This document shows positions 61,336 to 64,000 of a DNA stretch of 64,000 nt, in pieces (position 1 is the first letter of the stretch; each line of letters opens with the position of its first letter). Source of the DNA: Fibrobacteraceae bacterium (GTDB taxonomy: Bacteria > Fibrobacterota > Fibrobacteria > Fibrobacterales > Fibrobacteraceae); the NCBI GenBank assembly GCA_017625775.1, contig JAGAKE010000002.1:285081-349080 (forward strand), written 5' to 3'. Under the pieces are notes generated by a model, which did not search any database, had not been told where the DNA came from, and saw only the letters and a program-made list of their open reading frames with translations. Position numbers and translations under genes: made by a program.

Positions 61336-62439
61336 ATGAAAAAAATCTACTCTCTTTTATTTGTTGCTTTGCTGCTTGCAGCTTGTAGCGATAATTCTTC
61401 TTCGGCTAATGAAGAAGCAGAAAATACACCATCCACACAAGAATCTAAAATCTTTATTTTTGGTTCAGATTACACAACAGGGGAACTTTACATAAATTCA
61501 ACGGAACAAACTTTTCTTTTTAACCAAGATTCTAAAGTGATTGCTGCTGGCGAAAACGTTTATGTTTTAGAGCGATATGGTGCCGATAATGTTATCAAAT
61601 TAAGTAAAGAAAAAAATGCTGAAAAATATGAAGTCTCATGGCAAATTGCTTTAGAAGATGCTTCTAACCCTAGCGATATCGTTTCTATCGACAAAGAGAA
61701 ATTATGGCTTTCTCAAGAAGGCGCCGACAACATTTTACAACTTGACGCTAATACAGGAAAAATTTTAAAACAAATTAATATTCAAAAATTTAAAGATAAA
61801 AATGGATTAAGCGCAGGCGCTGTTGATTTAGAAATTAAAAATGACACACTTTTTGTTCTTTTACAGCGTTATGCTTTTGATTCAGAGAAGTTTAGTACGT
61901 ATTACCCGAATAAAGGTTTACTCGCTTTATATAACAAAAATTCCGGTGAATTTTTAGACACACTTTCTTTACTTTCTAAAAACCCTACTGCAATGAAAAT
62001 TTCAAATAAGAAACTTTACATTGCTTCTCTTGGCCCATACAATGATTCGTACGGAACCGATGCGGATTCATTAAGAGGCGTTGAAATTTTTGATGCAAAA
62101 AATTCTAAAACACATTTTATAATTTCTGGAAAGGAATTAGGCGGCGGCATTTATGCTTTTGCGACAAGTGCAACAGAACCCATTGCTTTTGCAGCAATTT
62201 ACAAATCTTTTGGTGACGCTCCTTTAATGCAAATTGATTTAGAAGACAGTTCCAATAAAATAATTGAAGGTGTGCAAGATGCAGAAGGCGGGCTTGCTTT
62301 TGATAATGTTAGCGAAACTCTTTATATCGGCGACAGAACTTATGGGAACGAAAAAGTTTATACATGGCAAAATGATTCTCTTGAAACACTTGATTATCAA
62401 GGAACGCTCCCGCCTTATAATATGGCGGTGTTAAATTAA
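61336..62439 (+). CDS. Beta-propeller surface lipoprotein, BtuG-like
   Basis: 367 residues. Lipoprotein signal ending LLAAC (Cys17) then SDNSSSANEEAENTPSTQES, the same acidic Ser-rich linker as the FISUMP lipoproteins. The mature part is YncE/NHL-like repeats: VISAGENVYVLERYGADNVI-type blades (VYVLERYGADNVIKLS, LWLSQEGADNILQLDANTGK, LYIASLGPYNDSYG, LYIGDRTYGNEKVYTW), about seven blades. AGGAG upstream of ATG 61336. In Bacteroides, BtuG is a surface propeller lipoprotein that binds B12 for BtuB; the operon, riboswitch and fold match that role. Homology to BtuG is inferred, not shown. Confidence 0.78.
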   Translation: MKKIYSLLFVALLLAACSDNSSSANEEAENTPSTQESKIFIFGSDYTTGELYINSTEQTFLFNQDSKVIAAGENVYVLERYGADNVIKLSKEKNAEKYEVSWQIALEDASNPSDIVSIDKEKLWLSQEGADNILQLDANTGKILKQINIQKFKDKNGLSAGAVDLEIKNDTLFVLLQRYAFDSEKFSTYYPNKGLLALYNKNSGEFLDTLSLLSKNPTAMKISNKKLYIASLGPYNDSYGTDADSLRGVEIFDAKNSKTHFIISGKELGGGIYAFATSATEPIAFAAIYKSFGDAPLMQIDLEDSSNKIIEGVQDAEGGLAFDNVSETLYIGDRTYGNEKVYTWQNDSLETLDYQGTLPPYNMAVLN

Positions 62440-62541
62440 ATCTATAGAATTATGGTATTTTTCCTAAAGTGAGGATTGATTCACTTGTATTTATTGAATC
62501 TAGTATGCTTATGATTATAGGTTTTGAATTTTAGTTGGAGA

Positions 62542-62576
62542 AAAGGCAAGAACAAGATGTTCTTGCCTTTTTTTTT
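62542..62576 (+). terminator. Terminator of the cobalamin uptake operon
   Basis: Perfect 13-bp stem AAAGGCAAGAACA / TGTTCTTGCCTTT, loop AGA, then T8. About 100 bp past the lipoprotein stop; the stretch between is AT-rich with no visible feature. Confidence 0.88.
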
Positions 62577-62628
62577 CTGTTTATAAAACATTTCCAATTT
62601 TTCTGAATAGAAAAATTTCGAAAAAAAT

Positions 62629-62655
62629 ATACCGCCGAGCTGTGCTCGGCGGTAT
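62629..62655 (-). terminator. Terminator of metY
   Basis: 12-bp stem ATACCGCCGAGC / GCTCGGCGGTAT, loop TGT; on the minus strand followed by ATATTTTTTT. It lies 25 bp past the metY stop. Confidence 0.88.
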
Positions 62656-62679
62656 AAAATTTCTATCAAAAATATTGAA

Positions 62680-63957
62680 TTAAATCTGAGAAAGAGCTTG
62701 CTCTAAATCAGCAATAATATCTTCCACATTTTCAATTCCAACAGAGAAACGAATCAAATCTGGGCGAATACCAGCCTCTAACAATTGTTCGTCTGAAAGT
62801 TGGCGATGAGTATGACTTGCTGGGTGCAACACGCAACTTCTAGCATCAGCCACGTGCGTTACAATGCAAATCATTTTCAAAGAATCCATAAATTGAATCG
62901 ATTTATCACGACCGCCTTTAACGCCAAAAGTCAAAACACCACAAGGCAAGCCATTCGTAAATTGCTTTTTAGAAAGTTCATAATATTTATTACCTTCAAG
63001 CCCTGCATAATCTACCCAAGCAACCTTCGGGTGATTTTGCAAATACTTAGCAACAGCTAAAGCATTTTCACAATGACGAGGCACGCGCAAATGAAGTGTT
63101 TCTAAACCAATGTTTAACAAGAAAGCATTTTGCGGAGATTGAATAGAACCCAAATCACGCATTAACTGAGCGGTAGCTTTAGTAATGTAAGCGCCTTTAC
63201 CGAAAGCTTTTGTGTAAGCAAGTCCATGGTAAGAAGGGTCTGGCTCTGTTAAACCTTTAAATTTATCGTGATAAGCTTCCCAGTCAAAATTTCCGCTATC
63301 TACAATTACACCGCCAACAGCACAAGCATGACCATCCATATACTTGGTAGTAGAATGCGTAACAATGTCTGCACCAAATTCAAACGGACGGCAATTTACT
63401 GGAGTTGCAAAGGTGTTATCAATAATCAAAGGAACGCCATGCTTATGAGCAATTTTTGCCATGCGTTCAATATCTAAAACAGAACCAGCTGGGTTTGCAA
63501 TTGTTTCACCAAAAAACGCTTTTGTATTTGGGCGGAAAGCTTTTTCAATTTCTTCGTCAGAAGCGTCTTGGTCAACAAAAGTCACTTCTATTCCAAGCTT
63601 ACGCATAGTCACTTCGAACAAATTAAAGGTGCCGCCATAAATTGCAGCCGTACTAATAAAATGATCGCCCGCTTCGCAAATATTAAAAATGGAATAGAAT
63701 GAAGCTGCCTGGCCAGAAGAAGTAAGCATAGCAGCCACACCACCTTCTAACGCAGCAATTTTTTTTGCAACAACATCGTTTGTCGGATTCTGCAAACGAG
63801 TGTAAAAATAACCTTCTGCCTTCAAATCAAAAAGGTCAGCCATCTGTGCGCTTGTATCGTACTTAAAAGTAGTGCTTTGATAAATTGGAACTACTCTAGG
63901 TTCACCTTTTTTAGGTTCCCAACCACCTTGAACGCAAGTCGTTTCTATTTTGGCCAT
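62680..63957 (-). CDS. metY: O-acetylhomoserine aminocarboxypropyltransferase (sulfhydrylase)
   Basis: PLP enzyme joining sulfide (or methanethiol) to O-acetylhomoserine to make homocysteine or methionine. 425 residues, typical for MetY and longer than MetB/MetC. Motifs: PIYQSTTFKY, TRLQNPTNDVVAKKIAALEGG, LTSSGQAA, PLIIDNTFATP, the Schiff-base Lys in HSTTKYMDGH, ADARSCVLHPASHTHRQL and RFSVGIENVEDI. AAAGG precedes ATG 63957 at long spacing. No riboswitch seen in the 43 bp upstream still in the window. Confidence 0.94.
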   Translation of the reverse strand: MAKIETTCVQGGWEPKKGEPRVVPIYQSTTFKYDTSAQMADLFDLKAEGYFYTRLQNPTNDVVAKKIAALEGGVAAMLTSSGQAASFYSIFNICEAGDHFISTAAIYGGTFNLFEVTMRKLGIEVTFVDQDASDEEIEKAFRPNTKAFFGETIANPAGSVLDIERMAKIAHKHGVPLIIDNTFATPVNCRPFEFGADIVTHSTTKYMDGHACAVGGVIVDSGNFDWEAYHDKFKGLTEPDPSYHGLAYTKAFGKGAYITKATAQLMRDLGSIQSPQNAFLLNIGLETLHLRVPRHCENALAVAKYLQNHPKVAWVDYAGLEGNKYYELSKKQFTNGLPCGVLTFGVKGGRDKSIQFMDSLKMICIVTHVADARSCVLHPASHTHRQLSDEQLLEAGIRPDLIRFSVGIENVEDIIADLEQALSQI

Positions 63958-64000
63958 AATTTTTTAACCTTTGTTTTAATTTTTTGAAAATATAACAAAC

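Noticed and set aside
62481..62669. 62-codon minus-strand frame
   Set aside because: Made of two terminators and AT-rich spacer.

Overview
The window looks like a chromosomal segment of a Gram-negative, cellulose-degrading bacterium of the Fibrobacter lineage (Fibrobacteraceae). The main evidence is three lipoproteins with the paralogous Fibrobacter FISUMP domain (signature DERDGQEYKY..IG.Q.WMA.NLNY), a lipoprotein GH5 cellulase, lpxA (so an LPS outer membrane), several outer-membrane barrels and surface-type proteins. By eye the base composition is AT-rich (mid-30s percent GC in the lines I counted), lower than I would expect for F. succinogenes, so a relative rather than that species is likely. 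I saw no rRNA, tRNA, CRISPR array, phage or transposase genes.

Layout. 1-5083 (minus): three-gene cluster of a carbohydrate-binding-like exported protein and two large outer-membrane barrels. 5327-8393: GH5 cellulase, lpxA and a processive-type GT2 glycosyltransferase, the last two sharing a palindromic divergent promoter. 8380-12525: tRNA nucleotidyltransferase family protein, a secreted propeller protein and an ECF sigma factor. 12578-15801: DsbD and a GT4 glycogen synthase. 15802-16096: a dense non-coding island of hairpins and repeats. 16097-19729: HU with a histone-like tail, then a four-gene operon (zinc ribbon, two paralogous bitopic proteins, AI-2E family permease). 19794-22337: YbbN-like protein and a carboxyltransferase subunit lacking its biotin domain. 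22394-27091: an OM lipoprotein and a two-gene lipase operon. 27340-35516: LytS-type kinase, short sigma-70, CtpA, MlaE, DciA, GyrB, polyprenyl synthase. 35513-43563: CorA, small secreted protein, a gene remnant, SecDF fusion, GH13 and MalQ. 43658-44123: small Cys-rich ORF and a repeat island. 44124-58561: five-gene operon built around a 3858-residue protein. 58599-63957: YbaK, a cobalamin riboswitch with a BtuB-like receptor and a propeller lipoprotein, and MetY.

The most interesting locus is the 44124-58561 operon: FISUMP lipoprotein, FISUMP lipoprotein, giant protein, FISUMP lipoprotein, LolA-like chaperone. The giant has a degenerate lipase-like N-terminus, Ig-like repeats, a LamG-like domain, a CBM6/35-like domain, two tandem CBM3-like cellulose-binding domains and a C-terminal sorting-like tail. 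I infer a cell-surface cellulose adhesion or display system with its own lipoprotein chaperone. Second is the riboswitch-BtuB-propeller lipoprotein unit, which parallels the Bacteroides BtuB-BtuG vitamin B12 capture complex.

Two cross-cutting signals: several lipoproteins share an acidic Ser-rich motif directly after the lipid-modified Cys (CS[ED]..SSSA.E), possibly a surface-export signal; and several genes have a -10-like hexamer 7-10 nt before the ATG and no Shine-Dalgarno, suggesting leaderless transcripts. Coordinates and frames were read by hand; family names rest on motif recognition, without database searches.
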